Below, piece by piece: positions 51,245 through 58,508 of a DNA stretch of 64,000 nt (position 1 is the first letter of the stretch; each line of letters starts with the position of its first letter). A model generated the notes under the pieces. The model was not told the DNA's origin. It saw only the letters and a program-made list of their open reading frames with translations, and did not search any database. A program made the translations under genes and the position numbers. The stretch spans positions 39,988 to 103,987 of the forward strand of contig NZ_BOPC01000039.1 in NCBI RefSeq assembly GCF_016863555.1, written 5' to 3'. This stretch comes from Micromonospora qiuiae (GTDB lineage Bacteria > Actinomycetota > Actinomycetes > Mycobacteriales > Micromonosporaceae).

Positions 51245-51987
51245 GCAAGAGCCTGCGAGTCGAGGAGCGCCCGGACCGGCTGGTGGTCACCCTGGACCGA
51301 CCGGAGAAGCGCAACGCTATCGACGCCGACCTCATCGCCGCGCTGCACGAGGTCTGCGCCGAGCTGGAGGCCCGCCCCCGGATGCTGCTGCTGACCGGGG
51401 GAACCGACGGAATCTTCGCCGGCGGGGCCGACATCGGCCAGTTGCGCGAGCGGGGACGGCTGGAGGCGCTCGCCGCGATCAACGCGGCCGCCTTCGCCCG
51501 GATCCGGGCCCTGCCGTTGCCGACCGTGGCGGCCGTCGACGGACCGGCGCTGGGCGGCGGCGCCGAGTTGGCGTACGCCTGTGATCTGCGGGTGTGCACC
51601 CAGCGCGCGGTCTTCGGGCAGCCCGAGGTGCGACTGGGCATCCTGGCCGGTGCCGGTGCGACCCACCGGCTGCCGGCGCTGATCGGCGAGGCCCGGGCCA
51701 AGGAACTGCTGTTCACCGGGCGGCGGATGGACGCCGCGGAGGCGCTGCGGATCGGTCTGGTGAACAGAATGGTGCCGGCACCGGAGGCGCTGCTGCCGGC
51801 GGCCCACGAGCTGATCGACGAAATGGCCGAGGGATCGACGCTGGCGTTGCGGTTGACCAAACTCGCCGTCGACGCCCCGCCCGCCGCTCACCCGCAGCTG
51901 GACCTGGTCAGCCAGGCGGTGCTCTTCGAGGACGAGGAGAAGCATCGCCGGATGACGGAGTTCCTGGACCGGCGGCGCGGGCGCTGA
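51241..51987 (+). CDS. Enoyl-CoA hydratase/isomerase
   Basis: A 248-residue crotonase-family protein. The oxyanion-hole segments FAGGADIGQL and VDGPALGGGAELAYACD are present. A Glu is present in QPEVRLGILAGAGATHRLPA, where hydratases keep a catalytic acid. It probably hydrates enoyl-CoA for the coupled dehydrogenase. Family members also include isomerases, so the exact reaction is open. A perfect 32-base palindrome follows. Confidence 0.93.
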   Translation: MSKSLRVEERPDRLVVTLDRPEKRNAIDADLIAALHEVCAELEARPRMLLLTGGTDGIFAGGADIGQLRERGRLEALAAINAAAFARIRALPLPTVAAVDGPALGGGAELAYACDLRVCTQRAVFGQPEVRLGILAGAGATHRLPALIGEARAKELLFTGRRMDAAEALRIGLVNRMVPAPEALLPAAHELIDEMAEGSTLALRLTKLAVDAPPAAHPQLDLVSQAVLFEDEEKHRRMTEFLDRRRGR

Positions 51988-52005
51988 GGTGGCCGGAGAC
52001 CGTTC

Positions 52006-52037
52006 CGACGGCCGCACCGGATCCGGTGCGGCCGTCG
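52006..52037. terminator. Perfect 32-bp palindrome between convergent genes
   Basis: CGACGGCCGCACCGG then ATCCGGTGCGGCCGTCG reads identically on both strands. It lies 19 bases after the hydratase stop and 52 bases before the substrate-binding-protein stop: a bidirectional terminator. Confidence 0.85.
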
Positions 52038-52042
52038 TGCTG

Positions 52043-52095
52043 TTGCGAGCCAGCGGGTCAGCGAGCCAGCGAGCCAGCGGGTCAGCGGGTCAGCG
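52043..52095. repeat. 8-bp tandem repeat across the SBP stop codon
   Basis: Units CAGCGGGT or CAGCGAGC repeat five times from 52051 to 52090, preceded by TTGCGAGC and followed by CAGCG. The array includes the stop codon (52090-52092) of the permuted substrate-binding lipoprotein, so it may mark a rearrangement joint. Confidence 0.8.
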
Positions 52096-53436
52096 CCGGG
52101 CCAGTGCCGCCAGCGGTACGTCGGCGTCCGCGAGCGCCCGGACCACCGCGGCGGACTCGCTGAAGCCGATGATCAGGACAGCGTCCGCGCCGAACTCCTT
52201 TATCTGCCGGGCGCCGTCGCTGAAGTCGATCGGCGGGGCCTCGGCGCCCTCACCAGGCTCGTAGCTGAGCAGCCGCACCTTGTCGCCACCGAAACCGGCC
52301 CGCTCCAACTCGGACCGGACGACGTCCTGCAGGCCCTCGCCGTAGGAGTCCTTACGGGCCACAATGGCGATCTTGTGCGGCCCGTCCCGGAGGATGACGT
52401 CGGCCAGTGCCCGGCCCTGGAGGCTGTCCGGCGGTGCGGTGCGGAAGTAGAGGCCCCGGTCCTCCGCGCTGGTCAGGCTCGCCGCAGTGTTCGACGGGGA
52501 GAACAGGATCCGTCCTTTCTTCACCACGTCATCCAGCACGGCGGCGGTGATCCCGGAGCCACCGGCACCGATGATCACGTGTACCCCCTCGGCGAGGTGG
52601 CGGGCCACGGTCGCCTTGGCGACCGTGGGGTTGGTGCCGTCGTCGCCGTCGATCCAGACCACGTCTTTGCCGAGCACGCCACCGGCGTCGTTGAGCTCCT
52701 TGATCGCCAGCGCGGCACCGGCGGCCATCGGCGGGTAGGCCAGCGCCAGGTCGCCCGTTTTGGGCAGCAGCCCGCCGAGGACGAGCGGTGCGTCGCCACC
52801 GTTGGACGAGCGGTCCACCTTCGGCGGCGACTTGGCGCTCGCCGCCGACTCGTCACCGGCGCCGACGAACTCCATCTTGGCGTCGTTGAGCCGATCCCCG
52901 TCGAAGTGCAGTGTCGCGTAGCTGGCGGTGGCCGGCTCGCCGGCGTCGGTGAACCCGGCCCGGGTGATCGAGACACTGCGATACTCGATGTCCTCACCGT
53001 CGCGGGCCAGCGGCAGGCACTCAGCCGGGGTGCCACAGCGGGTGCCCCCGTTGGTGATGCCGACGATCTGCTTCGCGATGGCCGCCGGATCGGTGGTGCC
53101 GGCCACCTCGGCCGCGAGAGCGCTGATCACCACCGCGTCGTACGCCTCGGCGGCGTAGAGGAAGCCGTCCAGCTGCGGATCGACGGACAGTAGCCGCTTC
53201 TTGAAGTCCTCGGGCAGCGGTGTGAGGGGCGTGGTGCCCTTCATGCCGTTTACCAGGCCGGCGCGATCGCCCAACTCCTCCGGATACGAGTTCGACATGT
53301 TGCCGTCGGTGCCGTAGAGGTGCACCTGTTGGGTCGCCGCCTCCTCGGGCTGGTCGTCTCCGCAGGCGCTGGTGGCGAGCAGGAGCGCTGCACAGGAGGC
53401 GAGAAGAGCCGTCCGCGAGCCCCGTGACATGTGCAT
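52090..53436 (-). CDS. Substrate-binding lipoprotein (LivJ-type) with permuted lobe order
   Basis: A 448-residue ABC-type solute-binding lipoprotein. The signal and lipobox (LLLATSACGDD, Cys25) are normal. Then the order is swapped. Residues about 35-190 match the C-terminal half of the family (VHLYGTDGNMSNSYPEELGD, then YAAEAYDAVVISALAA). Residues about 214-448 match the N-terminal half (LVLGGLLPKTGDLALAYPPM, then ILFSPSNTAASLT and VLIIGFSESAAVV). The end, ADADVPLAA, would naturally continue into the TQQVHLYG of the start. GGAGGAAGGA precedes ATG 53436. The frame is open throughout, so it may be a functional circular permutant or a rearranged copy. No permease genes are nearby. Confidence 0.8.
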   Translation of the reverse strand: MHMSRGSRTALLASCAALLLATSACGDDQPEEAATQQVHLYGTDGNMSNSYPEELGDRAGLVNGMKGTTPLTPLPEDFKKRLLSVDPQLDGFLYAAEAYDAVVISALAAEVAGTTDPAAIAKQIVGITNGGTRCGTPAECLPLARDGEDIEYRSVSITRAGFTDAGEPATASYATLHFDGDRLNDAKMEFVGAGDESAASAKSPPKVDRSSNGGDAPLVLGGLLPKTGDLALAYPPMAAGAALAIKELNDAGGVLGKDVVWIDGDDGTNPTVAKATVARHLAEGVHVIIGAGGSGITAAVLDDVVKKGRILFSPSNTAASLTSAEDRGLYFRTAPPDSLQGRALADVILRDGPHKIAIVARKDSYGEGLQDVVRSELERAGFGGDKVRLLSYEPGEGAEAPPIDFSDGARQIKEFGADAVLIIGFSESAAVVRALADADVPLAALARR

Positions 53437-53551
53437 TGTCGTCCTTCCTCCGGCGAAGGTCCGGTGCGCAGATTAGCGCGCCGTTCCGGTCAGCGGGACC
53501 ATGGAGGTCCGGCTATCCGCAGGTCGACGTCGGTATGCACGGAGAGTAGCC

Positions 53552-53980
53552 ATGAGTTGGTTCTTGACCCACACCCCTACTGTGCGGTGGGTGACCGACT
53601 CGCCACAGCAGACGCACGACGACGCCGCCGCCATCCTCCGCTCGGCGCTCGACGGAGACTCCGAGGCCGTGGCGGGGACATTCGACGCGGTGGTCGACCG
53701 GGCCGGTCTGGCCGGGGTGTACGACGTGGCCTGGTGCCTGGCCGCGACGATGGTCGGCGATCCGGTTCCGCCAGGTGCCTGCGCACTCGATTTTCCCGGG
53801 ATCGACCAGGCCGGGTACGACGCCCGGTGGGTGGCCCGCTTCGTCAGCGCGTACGCCAACTCCGACCTGGACACGGCGGAGGCGCTGTTCGGTGCGGCGC
53901 AGGCCGACGGGCTGCTGCCGGAGTGCCTGCTCACCCTCGCCGGTTCGACCGTGGCCACGCTGCGGCACCGGGCCAGCTGA
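53552..53980 (+). CDS. Conserved small soluble protein of unknown function
   Basis: A 142-residue protein, MSWFLTHTPTVRWVTDSPQQ at the start, mostly helical, with no signal or catalytic motif. GGAGAG lies 5 bases before ATG 53552. I do not recognise the family beyond actinobacterial hypothetical proteins. It is divergent from the SBP lipoprotein gene (115 bases) and convergent with the SRPBCC gene. Confidence 0.6.
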   Translation: MSWFLTHTPTVRWVTDSPQQTHDDAAAILRSALDGDSEAVAGTFDAVVDRAGLAGVYDVAWCLAATMVGDPVPPGACALDFPGIDQAGYDARWVARFVSAYANSDLDTAEALFGAAQADGLLPECLLTLAGSTVATLRHRAS

Positions 53981-54019
53981 CCACCGTCCGGGCGCGACCG
54001 TCGCCGGCCCTCGGCGATC

Positions 54020-54532
54020 TCACGTCCGGTTGTCGGCCACGATCGCGGCGAAGCGGGACAACAGCTCGTGCCAGCCGGCGGTCAACGCCTCCCGGTAGCC
54101 CTCCGCGGCCTCGCCATGCCGGTCGAAGTGCCGGTGCGTGACCTCGACCAGGGTGCTGGCCCCTTCGGGATTGAAGAGCACTTCGACCTCGCTGGCCCGC
54201 GCCGGGTCGGGCACCGGCGCGCGGTCCGCGCCGATCTGCCACGTGAAGACCAGGCGGCGGGGCGGGTCCCAGGTGAGTACGCGACCCCAGTCGTTGCGGA
54301 ACCCGTAGGGACCGACCTCGTAGAGCATCCCGCCGGCCCGGGGCTCCATCCCCAATTCGGCCAGTACGCCCGGCCCGGACCAGGTGTATTCCGTCACCCA
54401 CCAGTCGGCGAGTTTTCCAGTGAACGCCGCGTAGGCCCGATCAGCGGAGGTAGGGACCAGCAGGGTGCTGCGAAGCGCAAACCGGTCATGGTCCTGCCTG
54501 ATGTCGGTCGCATCGGCCATCCCGTGTCCCAT
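54020..54532 (-). CDS. SRPBCC/AHSA1-family protein
   Basis: A 170-residue START-like fold protein. The beta-grip cavity segments are visible: STLLVPTSADRAYAAFTGKL, ADWWVTEYTW, and the C-terminal helix REALTAGWHELLSRFAA. AHSA1 proteins bind small hydrophobic ligands or act as co-chaperone-like factors; no ligand is known. Start ATG 54532 or ATG 54520. A gene-poor kilobase follows upstream. Confidence 0.88.
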   Translation of the reverse strand: MGHGMADATDIRQDHDRFALRSTLLVPTSADRAYAAFTGKLADWWVTEYTWSGPGVLAELGMEPRAGGMLYEVGPYGFRNDWGRVLTWDPPRRLVFTWQIGADRAPVPDPARASEVEVLFNPEGASTLVEVTHRHFDRHGEAAEGYREALTAGWHELLSRFAAIVADNRT

Positions 54533-54623
54533 AGGCCCGGACCATACCGTCTGATGCCCGGATGCGCAGCTCTCCTGAAGCCCGTCCTGCCCGCCGGCGC
54601 CCGACCCCCTCGACGGGCGTTTA

Positions 54624-54750
54624 ACTACGAAACGTCGAAGAGGGGCAGGCCGTCGTATTCGGCGAAGTCAACGTGATCCTTGCCATTGAAGGCCGCCAGC
54701 GGCAGCCGGTCGACCAGGCAACGCGCCGCGATTCAGGAATCACTCGTCGG
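54624..54750 (-). pseudogene. PIN-domain (VapC-like) toxin C-terminal relic with nonsense codon
   Basis: The minus strand reads RPTSDS, stop, IAARCLVDRLPLAAFNGKDH, then VDFAEYDGLPLFDVS and a TAG stop (54624-54626). This is the C-terminal third of a PIN domain: (N)D-x-W-I-AA followed by LPLATxNxKDF. The Trp codon TGG is changed to TGA at 54733-54735. The rest of the gene is missing upstream. Confidence 0.7.
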
Positions 54751-54945
54751 ACGAGGGCGGCCGCGATGCTGTGCCCGGGCCTGGAGTTCGCACCAGGTCG
54801 TCGCCACTGCCTCGTTAGAGCGATCGGCAACAGGGCGGAGGCGGCCGGGGCGGATCCTGGGCACGCCAGGCGGCCGGGCGATGAGACCACGTCCGCAACG
54901 GCACCCTCGCACTGGACACCGCAACTCGCGGTCCTGTGGCGCAGG

Positions 54946-55087
54946 ATGCCGCAAGTCGCGGTCTCGGCCGGCCCGGAAGCCCCAACATGCCGCAACCCGT
55001 GCCACTCGAAGGACGGGATACGCCCACATGCCGTAACACGTGCCCGCCCTGGGCGCCCGAACACCCCGAGATGCCGCAACCCGTGCC
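54946..55087. repeat. Four spaced 17-bp direct repeats
   Basis: ATGCCGCAACCCGTGCC occurs at 54987-55003 and 55071-55087 exactly, as ATGCCGTAACACGTGCC at 55028-55044, and as ATGCCGCAAGTCGCGGT at 54946. The period is 41-43 bases. A further degenerate copy lies near 54915. The repeat is too short for a CRISPR and no cas gene is near. Confidence 0.75.
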
Positions 55088-55365
55088 GTCCGCATCCCCA
55101 GGCGCAGCGGTCATCACGCCCGGACCCACCTCGCCATCATTTATTGCCGGATTGAAAGGGCAGCAGCACTAGGCGGAACGCCGCTGCGCCAGGCCAGCCA
55201 GCTTGCGCGGCGCTGGCCCGCCGAGAGGCGTACAAGTCGGCGCGCCACCAGGTGAACCGGTCCACCTGTCCACCGGTTCGCCAGCAGCCACGCGCCAGAC
55301 CAACCAGGCCGGCGTCGCTCTCACCGCCGCCATCCTGCTCGGCGGAATTTCTGTCCGTCTTTAAC

Positions 55366-55385
55366 GCGGCCCCGGTCGGGGCCGC
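55366..55385. terminator. GCGGCCCC-GGTC-GGGGCCGC hairpin
   Basis: A perfect 8-bp GC stem with a 4-base loop. On the minus strand it is followed by GTTAAAG. It may be a secondary terminator downstream of the tRNA operon. Confidence 0.5.
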
Positions 55386-55489
55386 TCGTGCCAGGTCGAC
55401 AGGGCGCGGCCGCTTCGCGTGTGCTCCATACCGGCCGCACTCGGTGCCCGTCGATGACACGAGACGGGTTGGTCACGGGGCAACAAGCA

Positions 55490-55508
55490 AAACGCCGACC
55501 CGGCGTTT
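55490..55508 (-). terminator. Terminator of the tRNA operon
   Basis: On the minus strand AAACGCCG-GGT-CGGCGTTT is followed by TGCTTGTT. An 8-bp stem with a U-rich tail, 41 bases after tRNA-Phe. Confidence 0.8.
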
Positions 55509-55548
55509 CCGCTGGTCGGCGCTGCAATAGCCCGGCGAAAGGCTATGT

Positions 55549-55621
55549 GGCCAGGGGCGGGGTCGAACCGCCGACCTTCCGATTTTCAGTCGGACGCTCG
55601 TACCAACTGAGCTACCTGGCC
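55549..55621 (-). tRNA. tRNA-Phe (GAA)
   Basis: A 73-nt cloverleaf with acceptor GGCCAGG/CCTGGCC, D-loop AGCTCAGTTGGT, anticodon loop CTGAAAA and T-arm GGCGGTTCGACCCCGCC. CCA is not encoded. The anticodon GAA reads Phe codons. Last of three co-oriented tRNA genes. Confidence 0.95.
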
Positions 55622-55724
55622 TTGTTGCTCGGTTCATGCTACCCGGACGGCGGGATGGCCGCCGCGTGGGTCACACTCCCCGATACGCGGAACGCCGCGC
55701 GTGGTGCGCGGCGTCGGCGCTTGC

Positions 55725-55797
55725 GGTCCTGACGGGACTTGAACCCGCGACCTCCGCCTTGACAGGGCGGCGAGCACTCCGACTGCTCCACAGGACC
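55725..55797 (-). tRNA. tRNA-Asp (GTC)
   Basis: A 73-nt cloverleaf with acceptor GGTCCTG/CAGGACC, anticodon loop CTGTCAA (GTC) and T-arm CGCGGGTTCAAGTCCCG. CCA is not encoded. Middle gene of the cluster. Confidence 0.95.
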
Positions 55798-55830
55798 TAG
55801 CTGTTGTCGCATCCGGCCGAAGCCGGACCG

Positions 55831-55903
55831 TGCCCCCAACGGGATTCGAACCCGTGCTACCGCCTTGAAAGGGCGGCGTCCTGGGCCGCTAGACGATGAG
55901 GGC
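55831..55903 (-). tRNA. tRNA-Glu (TTC)
   Basis: A 73-nt cloverleaf with acceptor GCCCTCA pairing with TGGGGGC through one T-G wobble, discriminator A, anticodon loop CTTTCAA (TTC) and T-arm CACGGGTTCGAATCCCG. First gene of the Glu-Asp-Phe cluster, which is a common actinobacterial order. Confidence 0.95.
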
Positions 55904-56058
55904 GGCCCCGCCATCATTGCACACTCGCAACGTTGTGCGGACTTGCTCCCATCCGGCCCCGCCGGAGGCTTGGAAAGCATACGTGATGCCTCACCCGACG
56001 ACCAAACCGGTATGGCCGTAGGCCCAGCGCCTCGAATAGCCGCAGCTCAGGAGGGGGG

Positions 56059-56865
56059 TCAGCGGAGACCCGCGACGCCGTGGTCACGTTTGAGGGCGGC
56101 GATCATCCGGTGGCAGGCGGCGAGGGTGGCGGCGCGGTCGCCGCCGCCGTCGTGCAGCAGCACGACCGCGCCGGGCTTGGCGGAACGCTTCACCCGCTTT
56201 TCGATCGTGGCGGCGGTCGGCTTGGCCCAGTCCCTCGGGTCGACCGTCCAGTGCAGCGATCGCATGCCCAGCTTCCGCGCGACCTTCACCACCTCGGCGG
56301 TCCACCGGCCACCGGGCTGCCGGTAGAACGGCACCTCCGCGTCGGGCACCGCCCGCCGGATCTCCTTGTTCGTGCGGACCAGGTCGGCGCGGATCTCGGC
56401 GATCGGCCGTCGGGCCAGGTCGAGGTCGTGACGCCAGCTGTGGTTGCAGAGCTGATGCCCCTCCCGGACGATCCGGCGGACCAGTTCGGGGTGCTTGCGG
56501 ACCTGCGTACCCACCACGCAGAAGGTGGCGGTGACCTTGGCCTTCTTCAAACGGTCCAGCACCTTCGGGGTCCAAACCGGGTCCGGGCCGTCGTCGAAGG
56601 TGAGGGCCACCTCCGGTACCCCGGTGGTACGGACCAGACCGGCCGGCAGCTTGGCGGGTAGCGGCCGTAGGGGCGGCTTGGATGGCTTGCTGCGCGTCGG
56701 CTTCGGCGTAGGCGTCGGTGCCGGCTCCGCCTGCGGTGGCAGGGCGGCCGAGGGGGGCGGTGGGGTGGGTGGATTGTCGGATTCGGGCGATTTCGCGCCG
56801 GCGCAGCCGGACATCAGCAGAACGGTCAGGCCGGTGGCGCAGGCGAGCAGAGCACGAGGACGCAT
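56059..56865 (-). CDS. Lipoprotein polysaccharide deacetylase (NodB/CE4)
   Basis: A 268-residue exported enzyme. The lipobox is LLMSGCAG (Cys21), then a Pro/Ala/Lys-rich spacer to about 75. The NodB domain has the catalytic TFDDGPDP with metal-binding Asp, the HSWRHD metal-binding HxxxH, FYRQPGGRW and LLHDGGG. These are the standard CE4 motifs that remove N- or O-acetyl groups from cell-wall sugars such as peptidoglycan. ATG 56865 is the start. It is monocistronic, between the tRNA cluster and the carotenoid genes. Confidence 0.95.
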   Translation of the reverse strand: MRPRALLACATGLTVLLMSGCAGAKSPESDNPPTPPPPSAALPPQAEPAPTPTPKPTRSKPSKPPLRPLPAKLPAGLVRTTGVPEVALTFDDGPDPVWTPKVLDRLKKAKVTATFCVVGTQVRKHPELVRRIVREGHQLCNHSWRHDLDLARRPIAEIRADLVRTNKEIRRAVPDAEVPFYRQPGGRWTAEVVKVARKLGMRSLHWTVDPRDWAKPTAATIEKRVKRSAKPGAVVLLHDGGGDRAATLAACHRMIAALKRDHGVAGLR

Positions 56866-56989
56866 CGTTCGCTCCCGAGGGGGGTCGGGGTACGCGGACC
56901 TTCAGACGCTAGTTCACCCGTTTCCGAGGGATCAACGGCGGGTCAGGACGCGGCAGCTTTCCGTACCTCGACGGCTTGCATCGGAGGGA

Positions 56990-57940
56990 TCAGGAGGCGG
57001 CGGCCTGGTCCAGCGAGTCGCGTACGGCGACGGCGAGCGCGACCGCCTCGGCCAGGTCGACCGGACGGATCACCCCGGCGGGCAGGGTCTCGGCCTGCCA
57101 ACCAGGCCCGCCGGCGAGCACCAGGAGCGGGCGGCGCGGCGCGGTGAGCAGGGCGGTGAGCTGGGCTGCGTCGGCGGTGAACCGGATGTGCGACCAGATC
57201 ACCACGGCGGCCGGGCCGGTCCGGCCGATCGCGTCGAGCAGGGCGCTCACCGGCACCCGGGCACCGAGCATCCGATGGCTCACGCCGGCCTCGGCGAGGG
57301 CGGCGGCAAGCGCCTCCAGCGGCAGGCTGTGCTGTTCCTCGTCAGCGCAGGAGAGCAGGATGCGGGGCGGCGCGGCGGGGGCGGGACGGCCCGCCACGAC
57401 GGCGGCGAACGCCGCCGAGACGCAGCGCGAAAAGAGGTGCTCGACCTCGATCAGGGCGGCGGTCGCGGCGTGCCGCTCACCGATGCCGACGAGGACCGGA
57501 CGGAGCAGGAGATCCCAGGTCCGGACGACTCCGTCGGTGGCGATGCTCCGGGTGATCGTCTCGCTGATCGCCACGGTGTCCAGCCGCATCGCGGCGCGGG
57601 CCAGTCCGCGGGCCGCCGGGCCGGCGCGGCCGACCGGGATGGCCGTGCCGCCGCCGTCCCGGACACCCCTCGACCCGGCCCGGACGCTGGCGCCGCCGGG
57701 CACCGTGTCGTCGGATGCCCGCCGGGCCCAGCGGGCCGCCTCGGCCGGGCTGACCCCCTCGGCGGTCAGCCGACGCATGATGTCCAGCCGGACCAGGTCG
57801 GCCGAGGTGTAACGCCGGTGGTGCCCGGGGACGTGCTGGCTGGGCCCGAGGCCGTACCGCTGGTGCCAGGTGCGCAGTGTGGTCACCGCCACGCCCAACC
57901 GACGGGCGGTCGCCCCGGCGCTCAACGCCTCATCGGCCAC
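56990..57940 (-). CDS. MerR-family regulator with B12-binding-like domain (LitR/CarH-like)
   Basis: A 316-residue regulator. The MerR helix-turn-helix is at about 8-75 (LSAGATARRLGVAVTTLRTW, then HHRRYTSADLVRLDIM). A helical B12-fold module follows with VEHLF (E-H pair) and EEQHSLPL, where CarH has its cobalt-ligand His. However, the Trp of the CarH W-x9-EH motif is His here (GERHAATAALIEVEH). A light-sensing role as in LitR/CarH is likely but the missing Trp is a caveat. The GTG start overlaps the idi stop and GGAG precedes it by 7 bases. It is the last gene of the carotenoid operon. Confidence 0.82.
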   Translation of the reverse strand: MADEALSAGATARRLGVAVTTLRTWHQRYGLGPSQHVPGHHRRYTSADLVRLDIMRRLTAEGVSPAEAARWARRASDDTVPGGASVRAGSRGVRDGGGTAIPVGRAGPAARGLARAAMRLDTVAISETITRSIATDGVVRTWDLLLRPVLVGIGERHAATAALIEVEHLFSRCVSAAFAAVVAGRPAPAAPPRILLSCADEEQHSLPLEALAAALAEAGVSHRMLGARVPVSALLDAIGRTGPAAVVIWSHIRFTADAAQLTALLTAPRRPLLVLAGGPGWQAETLPAGVIRPVDLAEAVALAVAVRDSLDQAAAS

Positions 57941-58508
57941 CCGACCGCTCCGACGCGTCGTCGGCGGGGCTCGAGGAGCGCAGCAACCGATCCAGGACGC
58001 CACTCAGCCAGGGGGCGTACGCGTCCGGTTCTCCGGCGATTTCGGCGGCCAGCGCCGCCGGATCGACCCAGCGCAGCTCGGCGATCTCCGCCGGGTCGGG
58101 GCGTAGCGGAGTGTCCGGTCGGAACTCGCCTCGCAGGACATGGTCGTACTCCACCTCGACCCGTCCGGTGGCCGGGTCCTCGGCGCGGTACACGAAGGCC
58201 CCGATCTCGGTCAGCGGTACGGGGCCGACGCCCAACTCCTCCGCCAGCCGGCGGTTGGCGGCCTCCGCCGGGGTTTGACCGGGCTGGGGGTGACCGCAGC
58301 AGGCGTTGGCCCAGCGCAGCGGGAAGCGGGTCTTGACCGCGGCGCGGCGCTGGATCAGCACCCGGCCGTCGGGCGCGACCAGCAGCACCGAGAAGGCGCG
58401 ATGCAGCTGACCCGGCGGCCGGTGGGCGGCGGCGACGGTGGTCTCGCCGACCGGCCGACCCGCGTCGTCGACCAGTTCGACCAGGTGACCCTCTCGGGAC
58501 ATTGGCAT
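57930..58508 (-). CDS. idi: Isopentenyl-diphosphate delta-isomerase, type 1
   Basis: A 192-residue NUDIX-fold enzyme that interconverts IPP and DMAPP. Key residues are in LIQRRAAVKTRFPLRWANAC (active-site Cys in NACCGHP), GQTPAEAANRRLAEELG and the metal-binding EVEYDHVLRGEF. ATG 58508 is the start, sharing one base with the crtI stop (TGATG). It supplies DMAPP to the GGPP synthase. Confidence 0.93.
   Translation of the reverse strand: MPMSREGHLVELVDDAGRPVGETTVAAAHRPPGQLHRAFSVLLVAPDGRVLIQRRAAVKTRFPLRWANACCGHPQPGQTPAEAANRRLAEELGVGPVPLTEIGAFVYRAEDPATGRVEVEYDHVLRGEFRPDTPLRPDPAEIAELRWVDPAALAAEIAGEPDAYAPWLSGVLDRLLRSSSPADDASERSGGR

Larger units (their letters stand above)
54533..55548. other. Gene-poor kilobase beside the tRNA cluster
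   Basis: A 1016-base stretch without an intact gene. It contains a PIN-toxin relic (54624-54750), an array of spaced repeats (54946-55087), the hairpin 55366-55385 and the tRNA-operon terminator 55490-55508. Long open frames run through it on both strands, but they cross the repeats with a 41-base period and have no motif. It looks like the residue of a former insertion at a tRNA site. Confidence 0.6.

Noticed and set aside
54946..55087. CRISPR array.
   Set aside because: Repeats are only 17 bp and degenerate, spacers vary little in length but number only three, and no cas gene is present.
54533..55903. An integrated mobile element at the tRNA cluster.
   Set aside because: No integrase, excisionase or tRNA-end direct repeat can be seen; only relics are present, so I list a possible scar and not an element.
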